Source of the DNA: Amycolatopsis rubida | GTDB lineage: Bacteria; Actinomycetota; Actinomycetes; Mycobacteriales; Pseudonocardiaceae | NCBI RefSeq assembly: GCF_900115345.1 | Contig: NZ_FOWC01000008.1 | Location: 1 to 64,000 of the forward strand | DNA: 64,000 nucleotides | Direction of reading: 5' to 3' | Shown: positions 35,827-43,928 of the stretch, one piece after another | Layout: the number at the start of each line of letters is the position of its first letter | How positions within the stretch are numbered: position 1 is the stretch's first letter | The notes under the pieces: model-generated | What the model was told of the DNA's origin: nothing | The model's input: only the letters and a program-made list of their open reading frames with translations | The model's database searches: none | Program-made: the position numbers and the translations under genes

Positions 35827-37143
35827 TTAAGCAGCGGCCACGGACGCGCGGTCTGCCAGCAGCGACGCCGCCGGAGCCTGGATCTTCGCGACGTCCGGGA
35901 ACTCCGGCCCGGCCGGGACGACCGTAGGCCCGGCCGTCCGCGCGTCCGGAAACTGCGGCTGCGACGGCGGCTCCGCGACCTCGGTAAACGGAATTCCCGC
36001 GGGCGGTCTCGCTCTCGTCCACATTCCCGAGGGCGAGGCGGCGGCCGCGGGACAAGCGGCAGTAGTCGGCAGTCCCTCCGGAATCGTGTGCGGCATCCCG
36101 GAATCAAGGCAGTTTCCGCTGCCCTTGGTCGCGCCGGGGAACGTCCAGCCGACGTCGATGCCGTTCGCCGCGAAGACGTCGCCGACGATCCGGTTGCCCG
36201 TCGGCGGCACGCCCTGGGTCGCGGTGAGGACGAGCCCGGCGTTCGCGTTACCGGCGATCCGGTTGCGCAGCACCTGGTTGCCGCTGCCGCCGTCGATGCC
36301 GATCCCGATGCCCCAGCCGCCGTCGGCCTGCTCCGGCGTGGCCGCCTGCGCGTTGGCCGCGACGAGATTGCCCGCGAGCACGGAATCCCGCTGCGGCAGC
36401 AGCTTCTCCTGGTGATCGGAGTTGGCGGTGGCCCCGACCCGGTTGCCGCTGAACCGGTTCCCGACGACGTACATCTCGCCGCTGGCGTTCGTGCCCTCGA
36501 ACCCGACCGCGTTGAGCTCCGCGACGTTGCCCCGCACGACCGTCCGGCACGGTTTGCATTGGCCGACATAGATTCCGGAATCAGCGCCGCCGGACGTGTA
36601 CGACTGCTCGATCACTCCGTTCTGTGCGGAGAACGCATAGATTCCGTAGAGACCGTTGCGGGTGGCGGTGACGTGCGAGACCAGGAACGAACTGAGGAAG
36701 CGGATCGGCTCGTCGCCGGTGTCGTAGCCGCCGCCGTGCCCCGGCAGCCCGTCGGCGGCTTTGACCGAACCGGTCACGAGCACGCCGTTCTGCGTGTGAT
36801 TCCGGACAGTCAGGTTCTCGACGGCGACACCCGGCGCGGACACGACGACGCCGTTGTCCCGCTTCACCTGCCCGTCGACGACCACTTTCTCCCGCACTTC
36901 GCCGCGCAGCGTGACCCGCGGCGTCGTGATCTTCACCGTTTCGTGGTACTCGCCCGGCGCGACGAGCACGAGATCTCCCGGCTGCGCCAGGGAAACAGCG
37001 GCGGAAATGGTCGGCGCGTCGACGGGAACGCGGATGGTCACGTCCGTTCCGTCCGGACGGTGCCCCTCGGCGGAGGAAGAACCACAACCGCTGACCAGTG
37101 CGGCGGACAGCCCGAGGATCGCCGCCATGGCGGGAAAACGCAT
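35827..37143 (-). CDS. Right-handed beta-helix lipoprotein
   Basis: A 438-aa lipoprotein: signal MRFPAMAAILGLSAALVSGC with lipobox VSGC, then a parallel beta-helix. VAVENLTVRNHTQNGVLV and VTATRNGLYGIYAFSAQNGVIEQSY, followed by GNRIVGDVFAANGIDVGW, are typical NosD/pectate-lyase-like turns. It probably binds or cleaves a polysaccharide at the cell surface. The C-terminal 60 residues are Pro-rich and disordered. I chose the ATG at 37143 because the signal peptide begins there. Confidence 0.8.
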   Translation of the reverse strand: MRFPAMAAILGLSAALVSGCGSSSAEGHRPDGTDVTIRVPVDAPTISAAVSLAQPGDLVLVAPGEYHETVKITTPRVTLRGEVREKVVVDGQVKRDNGVVVSAPGVAVENLTVRNHTQNGVLVTGSVKAADGLPGHGGGYDTGDEPIRFLSSFLVSHVTATRNGLYGIYAFSAQNGVIEQSYTSGGADSGIYVGQCKPCRTVVRGNVAELNAVGFEGTNASGEMYVVGNRFSGNRVGATANSDHQEKLLPQRDSVLAGNLVAANAQAATPEQADGGWGIGIGIDGGSGNQVLRNRIAGNANAGLVLTATQGVPPTGNRIVGDVFAANGIDVGWTFPGATKGSGNCLDSGMPHTIPEGLPTTAACPAAAASPSGMWTRARPPAGIPFTEVAEPPSQPQFPDARTAGPTVVPAGPEFPDVAKIQAPAASLLADRASVAAA

Positions 37144-37631
37144 GCGCCCAGTCTGGCATGAGCGCCGGATTCCGTTCGCGGGGCCAGGACACCGTGACGA
37201 AGGCGAGGTAACCGCCCAAGCACCGCGCCTCTGCCGGGGGAAACAACCGTGGTGGAGTGATTGTCCGGCCGGGTCGGCGGTCGCGCGCTCGGCTGGGTGC
37301 TGCGCGGCCGGACGCACGGGGGGTGCCGCCTGCCAGAGGCGAGTTCACCGGGCGCTGGGGCGGCGATGGGGCGGCAGCGTGCCCGCGTGCCCGGCGCCGT
37401 GGAGGTGCGTGGTTCCCCTCACGTGCGGCTCAGTCGCGCCCGGGGGGTCGCTGTGGCGAGGCCTGCGAGGCGGAGCATCGGCTGCGCTGAGGGGACCGGC
37501 GTTTCGTCGATGCTGCCCTCGCCAGCGGGGCCGTTCTTTGTGGACAGTCGGTCTCCAGGCGAAATCGCCGGAGCGGCTTCGGGCACCACCGCCGATCGAA
37601 CACTCGTTTCGCCGAGCCGAATTCGCCTGCG
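37144..37631. other. Intergenic region, no gene seen
   Basis: This stretch separates the beta-helix lipoprotein (minus) from the peroxidase (plus) and should hold both promoters. Short open frames on both strands are Arg-rich and overlapping, with no motif. I see no hairpin or repeat of note. Confidence 0.5.
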
Positions 37632-38780
37632 GTGCCGGAATCTGTCACGCTGCCCGTCGTGAATTCCGCTGAGCGCCGCCCTTCCCGTCGCGCTGTTCTC
37701 GGGGCGGCCGTGACCGCCGGACTCGCCGCCGGTTGCCACGCGGCTCCCGCGCCCGACGCCGAAAACCGGCCCGGCCCGATCCTGTCCACCGGTGTGCATC
37801 AAGCCGGGATCATGACGCCGCAGCAACCGCAATCGCATCTATTGGTCGTCGTCGCGGATGTTTCCGTTGCGCCAGGCCCGCTTCTCGCCGGATTGGGCCG
37901 TCGCATTCTGGCCGTGACCGCGGGGAAGGACGCGCGTCTGCTGGGCTTGCCCGCGGGCGACCTGACCGTGACGGCCGGCGTCGGGCCGAGGCTGGTCCAG
38001 ACCGCGGATCCGCACCTGCCCGGTGCGAAAGACCTCCCTCCGGCCGCCCGTGAGGCGATCGCTCCGGCTTGCCGCGGCGGGGATCTGCTGCTTCAGATCT
38101 GCGCCGGCGACCCGCTGCTCCCGCCGATCGTCGCGGCCGCCCTCCTGGCGACGCGGGGCGTGCGCGAACGCTGGCGGCAGTCCGGCGCGCGCGGACCGCA
38201 TATCGCGGTCTCGGACGGGCAGACCGCGCCACGGAACGTTTTGGGGTTTGTCGACGGGATCGTCGGCCCGCGGGCTCCGGTCGAGCAGCAGCGCGATCTG
38301 TGGCTTGCCGGTCCGGCTCCGGTGGCGGGCGGCACGATCGCGGTCGTCCGGCGGATGGTTCTGGACGTGGCGCGGTTCGCCGCGTTGCCGGTAGCCGAGC
38401 AGGAGGCTGTCTTCGGCCGCCGAAGGGACACCGGGGTTCCGCTGTCGGGCGGGGTCATCGGCGACGGGCCGGAGCTGGGCGCGAAAACCCCGGACGGCCG
38501 CTACCTCGTCCCGGCCGGCGCCCATGTCCGGCGGGCTCACGCGAACGTCGTGGGCGCGGGACTCATGCTGCGCCGCAGTTACAGCATGGACGCGCCGGCT
38601 CCCGGCCTGCTCTTCGTGAGCTTCCAGAACGATCTGCACACGTTCACCGCCACGCTGGCGAGCATGGAGACCGCGGACGCGCTGCTGCCGTTCACGACCA
38701 CCACCGCGAGCGGGACCTTCCTGGTCCTTCCCGGCTTCGACGAGCAGCGGCCGCTGGGCTCGACTTTGTTTCCGTCATGA
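37632..38780 (+). CDS. Exported Dyp-type heme peroxidase
   Basis: About 382 aa. The Tat-type signal RRPSRRAVLGAAVTAGLAAG is followed by the DyP ferredoxin-like fold. The GFVDG motif (canonical GFxDG, catalytic Asp) is preceded by NVL. VVRRMVLDVARFAALPVAEQEAVFGRRRDTG and GAHVRRAH, with the proximal heme His, are also present, as is a final SFQNDL region. Such enzymes oxidise dyes, phenolics or lignin-like compounds, or take iron from heme (EfeB group). No EfeU/EfeO genes lie nearby. The start could also be the GTG at 37659. Confidence 0.87.
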   Translation: MPESVTLPVVNSAERRPSRRAVLGAAVTAGLAAGCHAAPAPDAENRPGPILSTGVHQAGIMTPQQPQSHLLVVVADVSVAPGPLLAGLGRRILAVTAGKDARLLGLPAGDLTVTAGVGPRLVQTADPHLPGAKDLPPAAREAIAPACRGGDLLLQICAGDPLLPPIVAAALLATRGVRERWRQSGARGPHIAVSDGQTAPRNVLGFVDGIVGPRAPVEQQRDLWLAGPAPVAGGTIAVVRRMVLDVARFAALPVAEQEAVFGRRRDTGVPLSGGVIGDGPELGAKTPDGRYLVPAGAHVRRAHANVVGAGLMLRRSYSMDAPAPGLLFVSFQNDLHTFTATLASMETADALLPFTTTTASGTFLVLPGFDEQRPLGSTLFPS

Positions 38781-38840
38781 GCGCGGGACGCGGAAAAGCC
38801 CTGCCTCTCCGAAGAGAAGCAGGGCTTCCGGCAACGCTGG

Positions 38841-38912
38841 TGCGCGATACTGGGATTGAACCAGTGACCTCTTCCGTGTCAGGGAAGCGCTCTCCCGCTG
38901 AGCTAATCGCGC
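38841..38912 (-). tRNA. tRNA-Val (GAC)
   Basis: A complete 72-base cloverleaf: acceptor gcgcgat/atcgcgc, D-arm with agctcagcgggagagc, anticodon loop ctgacac (GAC), T-arm with ggttcaatcc, discriminator A. No CCA is encoded. It is the last of three tRNA genes on the minus strand. Confidence 0.95.
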
Positions 38913-38913
38913 G

Positions 38914-38984
38914 AGGTGGAGACGGGATTCGAACCCGTGTACACGGCTTTGCAGGCCGTTGCCTCGCCTCTCGGCCACTCCACC
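38914..38984 (-). tRNA. tRNA-Cys (GCA)
   Basis: A 71-base cloverleaf: acceptor ggtggag/ctccacc, anticodon loop ctgcaaa (GCA), T-loop ggttcgaatcc, discriminator T as usual for tRNA-Cys. One base separates it from the valine tRNA. Confidence 0.95.
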
Positions 38985-39005
38985 GCATGGGGCTTGAGCC
39001 CTCCG

Positions 39006-39078
39006 AGCGGACGACGGGATTCGAACCCGCGACCCTCACCTTGGCAAGGTGATGCGCTACCAGCTGCGCTACGTCCGC
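39006..39078 (-). tRNA. tRNA-Gly (GCC)
   Basis: A 73-base cloverleaf: acceptor gcggacg/cgtccgc, anticodon loop ttgccaa (GCC), T-loop ggttcgaatcc, discriminator T. It is first in the Gly-Cys-Val order common in actinobacteria. Confidence 0.95.
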
Positions 39079-39216
39079 ACTACCGTGGCTTCGCGGCGGC
39101 ACCGGCACTCTCGCGATTCCGGCTCGCACCCCGTCGCCGTGGTGTGAAGAAACCATATCCGACCCCGGCGACCGGCGCGGCACCGGGGGGTTGTTGGCCC
39201 GCTCGCGGGCCGGTGA

Positions 39217-39642
39217 TCAGGCCAGATCATTCGGGATCAGGTGGGTGAGCGCGTCGTCGACGTCGACCCACAGGTGCTCGTTGCCCGGCAGCACGACGTC
39301 GTACGTGCGGTCCAGGAAATCGGCCAGCTCCTGCGCGGAGGCCTCGAACATGGCGTGCCCGGACGGCGAGTTCAGCTCGATCAGGACCGACTCCGGGTCC
39401 TCCACCGAAGGCCGGATGCGGACGTCCCCGTCGCCCGCGTCGGCGAGGAGGCCGTCGGCGAGCAGGTCGCGCGCGTAGACCCATTCGACCCAGCCCGCCC
39501 GCCCGGTGCGGAAGGCGGCGACGACGGCGTAGGGGTCGCGGGTGTCGTAGCGCAGCTCCACCTTCACCGGAACCGCCGGGGTCCGCGGCGCCAGCAGGTC
39601 GAAGACCGCCGTCGAGCGGAGCGTCACGTGATCGTTGCGCAT
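39217..39642 (-). CDS. SsgA family sporulation/cell division protein (SsgB-like)
   Basis: A 141-aa protein with the SsgA-like fold found only in morphologically complex actinobacteria. Visible family segments are VPVKVELRYDTRDPYAVVAAFRTG, VEWVYARDLLADGLLADAGDGDVRIRP, and the C-terminal ALTHLIPNDLA. SsgB recruits FtsZ to future septum sites during sporulation. Length and the conserved tail fit the SsgB branch best, but the subgroup is an inference. It lies between the tRNA cluster and a lone valine tRNA. Confidence 0.9.
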   Translation of the reverse strand: MRNDHVTLRSTAVFDLLAPRTPAVPVKVELRYDTRDPYAVVAAFRTGRAGWVEWVYARDLLADGLLADAGDGDVRIRPSVEDPESVLIELNSPSGHAMFEASAQELADFLDRTYDVVLPGNEHLWVDVDDALTHLIPNDLA

Positions 39643-40033
39643 CGTCCTACCCTTCGTCTCCCTTCCCGGCCCGGACGACCGAGGACAACGGTGAGACGCA
39701 CCAGGGGCCCGGATCCGTCGCGAGTGCGCTTGAGATCACCCGTTCGAGACCGTCTGCCCCGAGGTCCGTCCGGTCCGTCGCCGTCCGTGCCGCGCAGCCT
39801 TCAGCGGGCGCCCGGTGGGGAGCCGCCAGTACATCTTGCGCGGTTCGGCCGCTGTGCGATAGCACCGTCGCACGGATGTCGCGGAGGGCCGCACGCGCCC
39901 CCGTCCGGGCAGGGCCTTGGTTAGCTCGGGGTTGTTCGGACGGTATTCGCTGGCAGACGCGCTGTAGTCGAATCAAACCACCCGTTTGCAGGCCCCCGAA
40001 AGTCGTGGGGTAGGCTGGTTCCGCACCGCGAGC
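39643..40033. other. Intergenic region between ssgA-like gene and tRNA-Val
   Basis: No gene is supported. It must contain the ssgA-like promoter on the minus strand and the tRNA promoter on the plus strand. The A/T-rich stretch just before 40034, with aatcaaaccaccc then gtaggctggtt, is a plausible tRNA promoter. Confidence 0.5.
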
Positions 40034-40105
40034 GGGCGATTAGCTCAGCGGGAGAGCGCTTCGTTCACACCGAAGAGGTCACTGGTTCGATCCCAGTATC
40101 GCCCA
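40034..40105 (+). tRNA. tRNA-Val (CAC)
   Basis: A 72-base cloverleaf: acceptor gggcgat/atcgccc, anticodon loop ttcacac (CAC), T-arm with ggttcgatcc, discriminator A. Outside the second acceptor pair, the anticodon arm and one T-loop base it is identical to the GAC valine tRNA 1.1 kb away on the other strand. Confidence 0.95.
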
Positions 40106-40118
40106 CAGCACCACTGCG

Positions 40119-40150
40119 ACGGCCTGCCGGCGAACTTCGCGGCAGGCCGT
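40119..40150 (+). terminator. Terminator after tRNA-Val (CAC)
   Basis: acggcctgcc and ggcaggccgt pair perfectly over ten bases around a 12-base loop, followed by ttctcg. It starts 14 bases after the tRNA. Confidence 0.8.
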
Positions 40151-40312
40151 TTCTCGTAGCGGGGGAGTACGCGGCCGGAGGCGACGGCGGTGCGCGAACG
40201 AGCCGGCAAGCGGACTCCGATCGACTCCGGGCCTCCGGGCCCGGTCGGATCGGGCAACGGACGAGCTTCTTCGCGAAAGCGAATTCCGTGCCCGGGTTAA
40301 CGGCGCACGCGA

Positions 40313-40385
40313 GGTCGACGCCGGGGCCGAGGCATCAGCGACACGACGAGGATGCCCTCGGCCCCGGCGTCGACCCGGCCGGCTC
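40313..40385 (-). terminator. Long hairpin closing the biosynthetic cluster
   Basis: A perfect 20-bp inverted repeat, ggtcgacgccggggccgagg and its complement, encloses 33 bases that can add a short catc/gatg stem. It lies about 126 bases downstream of the last cluster gene and is the likely transcription end of the minus-strand operon; it could also stop read-through from the tRNA side. Confidence 0.75.
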
Positions 40386-40510
40386 CTGGCCCGTCCGTGG
40401 GCAGCTCAAGGACCAGCGCGCCGCGAAATTCCGGCCGGGGCACCGGAAATCCGCGCCGTCCCGGCCCGCGCGACCAGGCGGCGCACCGGGTCGTCCGGCC
40501 TCCCTCCCGG

Positions 40511-41329
40511 TCAGCCCGCGCCGTCGGCCTGCACCGCGACCGGCACGGTCACCGGATCGCCGCAGCGCACCTGGCCGGGACGGAGCACCGCGGCATACGT
40601 CCCGAACATGGCTGCGGTCTCGCGGATGATCGAGCGCAGCACCTCGCGGTCCTTGGGAAGGCCGCGCTGCGGCTGCGACACCATGACGCACCGTTGGCAG
40701 AGGCCGGTCACTTCGAGGACGGCCTGGCCGATCCGCAGCTCGTCGCCCACCGCGCCCTCGCCGGACCGGGCGGCCGGGACGGCGGCGGGGTCAGCGGCGG
40801 GGTCAGCGGCGGGGCCCGGCGCGAGCACGATGTTCGGCCGGAACCGGCGCAGGTCCCAGTCGCCGCCGGGGTGCCAGCTCTTCGCCGCCCGCAGCGAGTC
40901 CCGGCTCAGCAGGTGCACCGGGGAATCGTCGACGAAGCCCCAGGCAGGCAGGTCGAAGGTGGCCAGCTCGGCGGACCCGTCCGGATCGCCCTGGTACTCC
41001 TCGACCGCGACCGCGCGACCGACGGGGCGTTCCAGCCGCACCGGCTGGCCCAGCCAGCGGCTGAGGACCGCCTCCGCGTCCGGGTCGTCGGTGCGGACGG
41101 CCGGCCCGCCCGGCAACGCGATCTCCGCCTCCCCGCCGAGCCAGCGCGCCGTGGCGTCGAGCAGCTGCGGAACGCGTTTGGCGGTCAGCACCCGGCCGGT
41201 GGCGACGGCGACGACGGCGAACGCGCGGTCGCCCGCCACCCCGTGGCCGAGCACGAGTTCGGGGACCTGCTCCCCGCCCATCGACTTCACCGGATAACGC
41301 CACAACTCCGCTACCGCCGGCGCGTTCAC
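40511..41329 (-). CDS. MOSC domain protein (mARC/YcbX-like molybdenum cofactor enzyme)
   Basis: A 272-aa protein with an N-terminal MOSC beta-barrel (LWRYPVKSMGGEQVPEL to RVLTAKRVPQLL, residues 8-57) and a MOSC domain. FRPNIVLAPG and VTGLCQRCVMV carry Cys214, in the position of the molybdenum-ligating cysteine of mARC. YcbX and mARC reduce N-hydroxylated substrates, including N-hydroxyguanidines, using electrons from a [2Fe-2S] or heme partner. YcbX has its own ferredoxin domain; this protein lacks it. Its GTG start overlaps the GNAT-ferredoxin gene by four bases, so the neighbour probably supplies the electrons. A short D-P-A-A repeat lies near residue 175. Confidence 0.85.
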   Translation of the reverse strand: MNAPAVAELWRYPVKSMGGEQVPELVLGHGVAGDRAFAVVAVATGRVLTAKRVPQLLDATARWLGGEAEIALPGGPAVRTDDPDAEAVLSRWLGQPVRLERPVGRAVAVEEYQGDPDGSAELATFDLPAWGFVDDSPVHLLSRDSLRAAKSWHPGGDWDLRRFRPNIVLAPGPAADPAADPAAVPAARSGEGAVGDELRIGQAVLEVTGLCQRCVMVSQPQRGLPKDREVLRSIIRETAAMFGTYAAVLRPGQVRCGDPVTVPVAVQADGAG

Positions 41330-42126
41330 AGGTCCAGCACCAGGTTCGCGGCGGGCCGCGAGATGCAGAGCAGGACGCTGCCCTCGCCGGGGTCCACCTC
41401 CGGTCGCACGTGATAGCTCACGGTGCCGCGCTTCAGCACGCTGCTGCAGGTGCCGCACACCCCGCCCCGGCACAGCGACGCGGTGTCGATGTCGTTCTTC
41501 TCGGCGAAGGCCAGCAGCGAATCGCACCCGTCGTCCCAGACCGCCTCCAGGCCGGAGAGCTCGAACCGCACCCGCAGCTCGGTGATGAGCGGCAGCGCGT
41601 CGATGCTGTCCAAGGCCCGCACGGTCGGGCGCACCATGGGAATCGACTTCCGCTCGGGGTCCAGCATCGCCAGCCGCTCGGCGGGCAGCGGCGCGGGGTC
41701 CATCTGCACGAATCCGTGCCGGGCGAACCAGCCTTTGGTCGTCTTGGTGAACACGACCGCGGTGGGGAAGCCTTCCGACTCCAGCACGATCAGCATGCTG
41801 GCCAGCAGGAAGCCGCCGATGCCGAGGCTCTGCCAGCGTCCGTCGACCACGACGTTGAAGATCTCGGCCCGCCCGGCGAAGCGGCGGATCCCGGCGCACG
41901 CCACCACTTTCCGGTCGATCTCGACGACGTAGAACTCCTCGGCGTCGGTGTCGAACAGCTCCAGGTCGCGCGCGATCAGGCCGCCGGTGGCCACGAACGG
42001 TTTCGACAGCTCGTACATCGCGAAGGCGTCGCCGCGCTCGGCGTTGCGGAACGCGGCGTCGATGATCTCGTCCCCGCCCTGGCTCACGATGACCTCGAAC
42101 CGCGCTCGTTTCCTCTCGTCTGACAC
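41326..42126 (-). CDS. GNAT acetyltransferase fused to [2Fe-2S] ferredoxin domain
   Basis: A 266-aa two-domain protein. Residues 10-170 form a GNAT fold with FYVVEIDRKVVACAGI, AEIFNVVVDGRWQSLGIGGFLL (the acetyl-CoA loop) and GWFARHGFVQ, resembling ArgA-type N-acetylglutamate synthases. Residues 178-266 are a plant-type ferredoxin with Cys219-x4-Cys224-x2-Cys227-x26-Cys254. I know of no standard architecture joining these two. The ferredoxin half is what the MOSC neighbour lacks relative to YcbX. The GNAT half could acetylate an amino group of the product (self-protection) or act only in binding. It overlaps MOSC by four bases and starts nine bases after the amidinotransferase. Confidence 0.85.
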   Translation of the reverse strand: MSDERKRARFEVIVSQGGDEIIDAAFRNAERGDAFAMYELSKPFVATGGLIARDLELFDTDAEEFYVVEIDRKVVACAGIRRFAGRAEIFNVVVDGRWQSLGIGGFLLASMLIVLESEGFPTAVVFTKTTKGWFARHGFVQMDPAPLPAERLAMLDPERKSIPMVRPTVRALDSIDALPLITELRVRFELSGLEAVWDDGCDSLLAFAEKNDIDTASLCRGGVCGTCSSVLKRGTVSYHVRPEVDPGEGSVLLCISRPAANLVLDL

Positions 42127-42135
42127 GGTGTCCCC

Positions 42136-43170
42136 TCAGAGGTAGGACGTGAGTTCGCCCGCACGGCGCACGTCGGCGCTGCAGCAGTGGAATCCGCCGC
42201 CGAAGGTGCGGCCGTGGCGGTAGGGCACCGGAATCGCGGTGAAGCCCGCGGACTCCAGCAGCTTCGCGAGCCCCTTTTGCGCCTGCGGCACGATGACCGT
42301 GTCCTGGTCGACGGACAGGATGTTCATGCCGATCCAGGTGGAGGCGCGCGGCCACCCGAAGCCGAAACCGTCGTCCTGCGGGTCGTCGAACCACAGGGTT
42401 TTCCAGCCGCGCAACGGTTCCGGGATCCGGTCGGAGTCCAGCCGCCCGGCGTTCGCCAGCAGCACGCCGGGCTTGAGCACGTGCAGCGTCGTGCCGACGT
42501 GGTCGGAGCTGATCGCGATCTCGTGCACGCGGTAGCCGGGCCCCAGCGCCCGGGCCAGCCAGGCCGCGCCGAGGCGGTTGCCGGTGTTGCTCACGTTGAA
42601 GAACAGGTCGCTGCCGCACCGGATGATGTTGGCCGCGTCGAACAGCGGCTCCAGTTCGGCGAGCACCGGGGTGCCCGCCTCGTCGTACTGGTAGGTCTCG
42701 TCGAGCAGCTGCGGCCTGGGCGCGGCGAGCCAGCGCGCCCCGCCGTCGAAGTACTCGCGCAGCAGCTTGCGGTAGGGGAAGGTCTCGGCGTACCTGGCCC
42801 GCATCGCCATCGGCGCCTCGATCACGGTGTCGCCGACGACCAGCAGGCAGTCCCGCGGCATCAGGGCGTGATTGGCGGTGCTCTTCCATTCCAGGACGCC
42901 GATCGGCCTGCTGTGGTCGGCCCGCTCCGGCCGGCGCACGCGCACTCCCAGGTCCTCCAGGGTGCCGGCCAGCACCTGCAAGTCCTCCTCGGTTTCCTCG
43001 ACGACCCTGGCCAGGGTGCCGGCGGAGACCGCCTCGGATTCGGCGCCGAGCGGCGGTTCGAAGAAGTGCTTCAGGGAATTGTCGATCGGCGGGAAGCTGA
43101 ATCCCTCGGCGCTGCCGACGACGATCTCCTCAAGCTTGTCGAAGTCGTTGAACGAACGGACTGCGCTCAT
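42136..43170 (-). CDS. Arginine:X amidinotransferase (AGAT family)
   Basis: A 344-aa enzyme that moves an amidino group from L-arginine to an amine, giving a guanidine compound and ornithine. The propeller fold's catalytic residues are clear: Asp178 in LFDAANIIRCGSDLFF, His224 in SSDHVGTTLH, and Cys329 in GGGFHCCSADVRR. The latter parallels human AGAT GGGFHCWTCDVRR, down to the closing SYL. Relatives serve creatine, streptomycin, cylindrospermopsin and saxitoxin pathways. The acceptor amine here is unknown; glycine or a diamino acid is possible. It overlaps the upstream SDR by four bases. Confidence 0.92.
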   Translation of the reverse strand: MSAVRSFNDFDKLEEIVVGSAEGFSFPPIDNSLKHFFEPPLGAESEAVSAGTLARVVEETEEDLQVLAGTLEDLGVRVRRPERADHSRPIGVLEWKSTANHALMPRDCLLVVGDTVIEAPMAMRARYAETFPYRKLLREYFDGGARWLAAPRPQLLDETYQYDEAGTPVLAELEPLFDAANIIRCGSDLFFNVSNTGNRLGAAWLARALGPGYRVHEIAISSDHVGTTLHVLKPGVLLANAGRLDSDRIPEPLRGWKTLWFDDPQDDGFGFGWPRASTWIGMNILSVDQDTVIVPQAQKGLAKLLESAGFTAIPVPYRHGRTFGGGFHCCSADVRRAGELTSYL

Positions 43171-43928
43171 TGCGTGTTCCTCTCTTGTGCGGCACGGCTG
43201 AGGGCCAGCCCGAAGGGCTGATCGACCGACATCAGTTCGACGTAGTTCACGTTCACGTGCGCCGGCGTCTCGCACGCCCAGAGGACGGTGTCCGCGACGT
43301 CGTCGGGGGTCAGCGGGCTGATGCCCTCGTACAGGGCGTCCGCCTTGGCCTGGTCGCCCCCGAAGCGCACGAGGGCGAACTCCGAGCGCACCATCCCCGG
43401 CGCGACGCAGGTGACCCGGATGCCCGAGCCCTGGACGTCCGCCCGGAGGTTCGCCGACAGGTGGTGGACGAAGGCCTTGGAAGCCGCGTAGACGTTGCCG
43501 CCGTAGAACGCGTACTCGGCGGCCAGCGACCCGATGTTGACCACGTGTCCCGCCCCGGCTTCGCGCATGCCGGGCAGCGCGGCGCGCGTGCAGGCGAGCA
43601 GACCCGCGATGTTCGTGTCGAGCATCGTCTGCCAGGCGTCGGGATCCCCGTCGTCGAGCGGTCCGAGGCCGAGGGACAGCCCGGCGTTGTTGACCAGCAC
43701 GTCGATCCCGTCCAGCGCGGCGAAGGCCTGTTCGACCGCGGGCCGGTCGCGTACGTCCACGGCCAGCGCGCGCACCCGGTCGGAGCCGAAATCGCCGGCC
43801 AGGCCGGCGAAGCGGTCGGTCCGGCGGGCGAGCAGCGCCACCCGGCGGCCCTTTTTCAGGAACCGCTCGGCGACGGCCCGGCCGATGCCGGCCGAGGCTC
43901 CCGTGATCACGATCCAGCCGTCGGTCAT
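43167..43928 (-). CDS. SDR, 3-hydroxy-acid dehydrogenase-like (YdfG group)
   Basis: A 253-aa short-chain dehydrogenase with TGASAGIGRAVAERF, NNAGLSLGLGPLDD and the catalytic NVYAASKAF. The tail VNVNYVELMSVDQPFGLALSR matches the characteristic end of YdfG, the NADP-dependent serine/3-hydroxy-acid dehydrogenase. It may oxidise a beta-hydroxy amino acid or reduce a semialdehyde while building the guanidine-bearing unit. It shares four-base overlaps with genes on both sides, so the N-hydroxylase, SDR and amidinotransferase are made together. Confidence 0.87.
   Translation of the reverse strand: MTDGWIVITGASAGIGRAVAERFLKKGRRVALLARRTDRFAGLAGDFGSDRVRALAVDVRDRPAVEQAFAALDGIDVLVNNAGLSLGLGPLDDGDPDAWQTMLDTNIAGLLACTRAALPGMREAGAGHVVNIGSLAAEYAFYGGNVYAASKAFVHHLSANLRADVQGSGIRVTCVAPGMVRSEFALVRFGGDQAKADALYEGISPLTPDDVADTVLWACETPAHVNVNYVELMSVDQPFGLALSRAAQERNTQ

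Noticed and set aside
38775..39183. Open frames across the tRNA cluster
   Set aside because: They translate the three tRNA genes, whose cloverleaf folding is complete.
40511..42889. Single long minus frame suggesting an amidinotransferase-MOSC fusion
   Set aside because: The upstream part of this frame is Arg-rich nonsense antiphase to the true amidinotransferase and GNAT-ferredoxin genes. The MOSC homology begins at the GTG at 41329.
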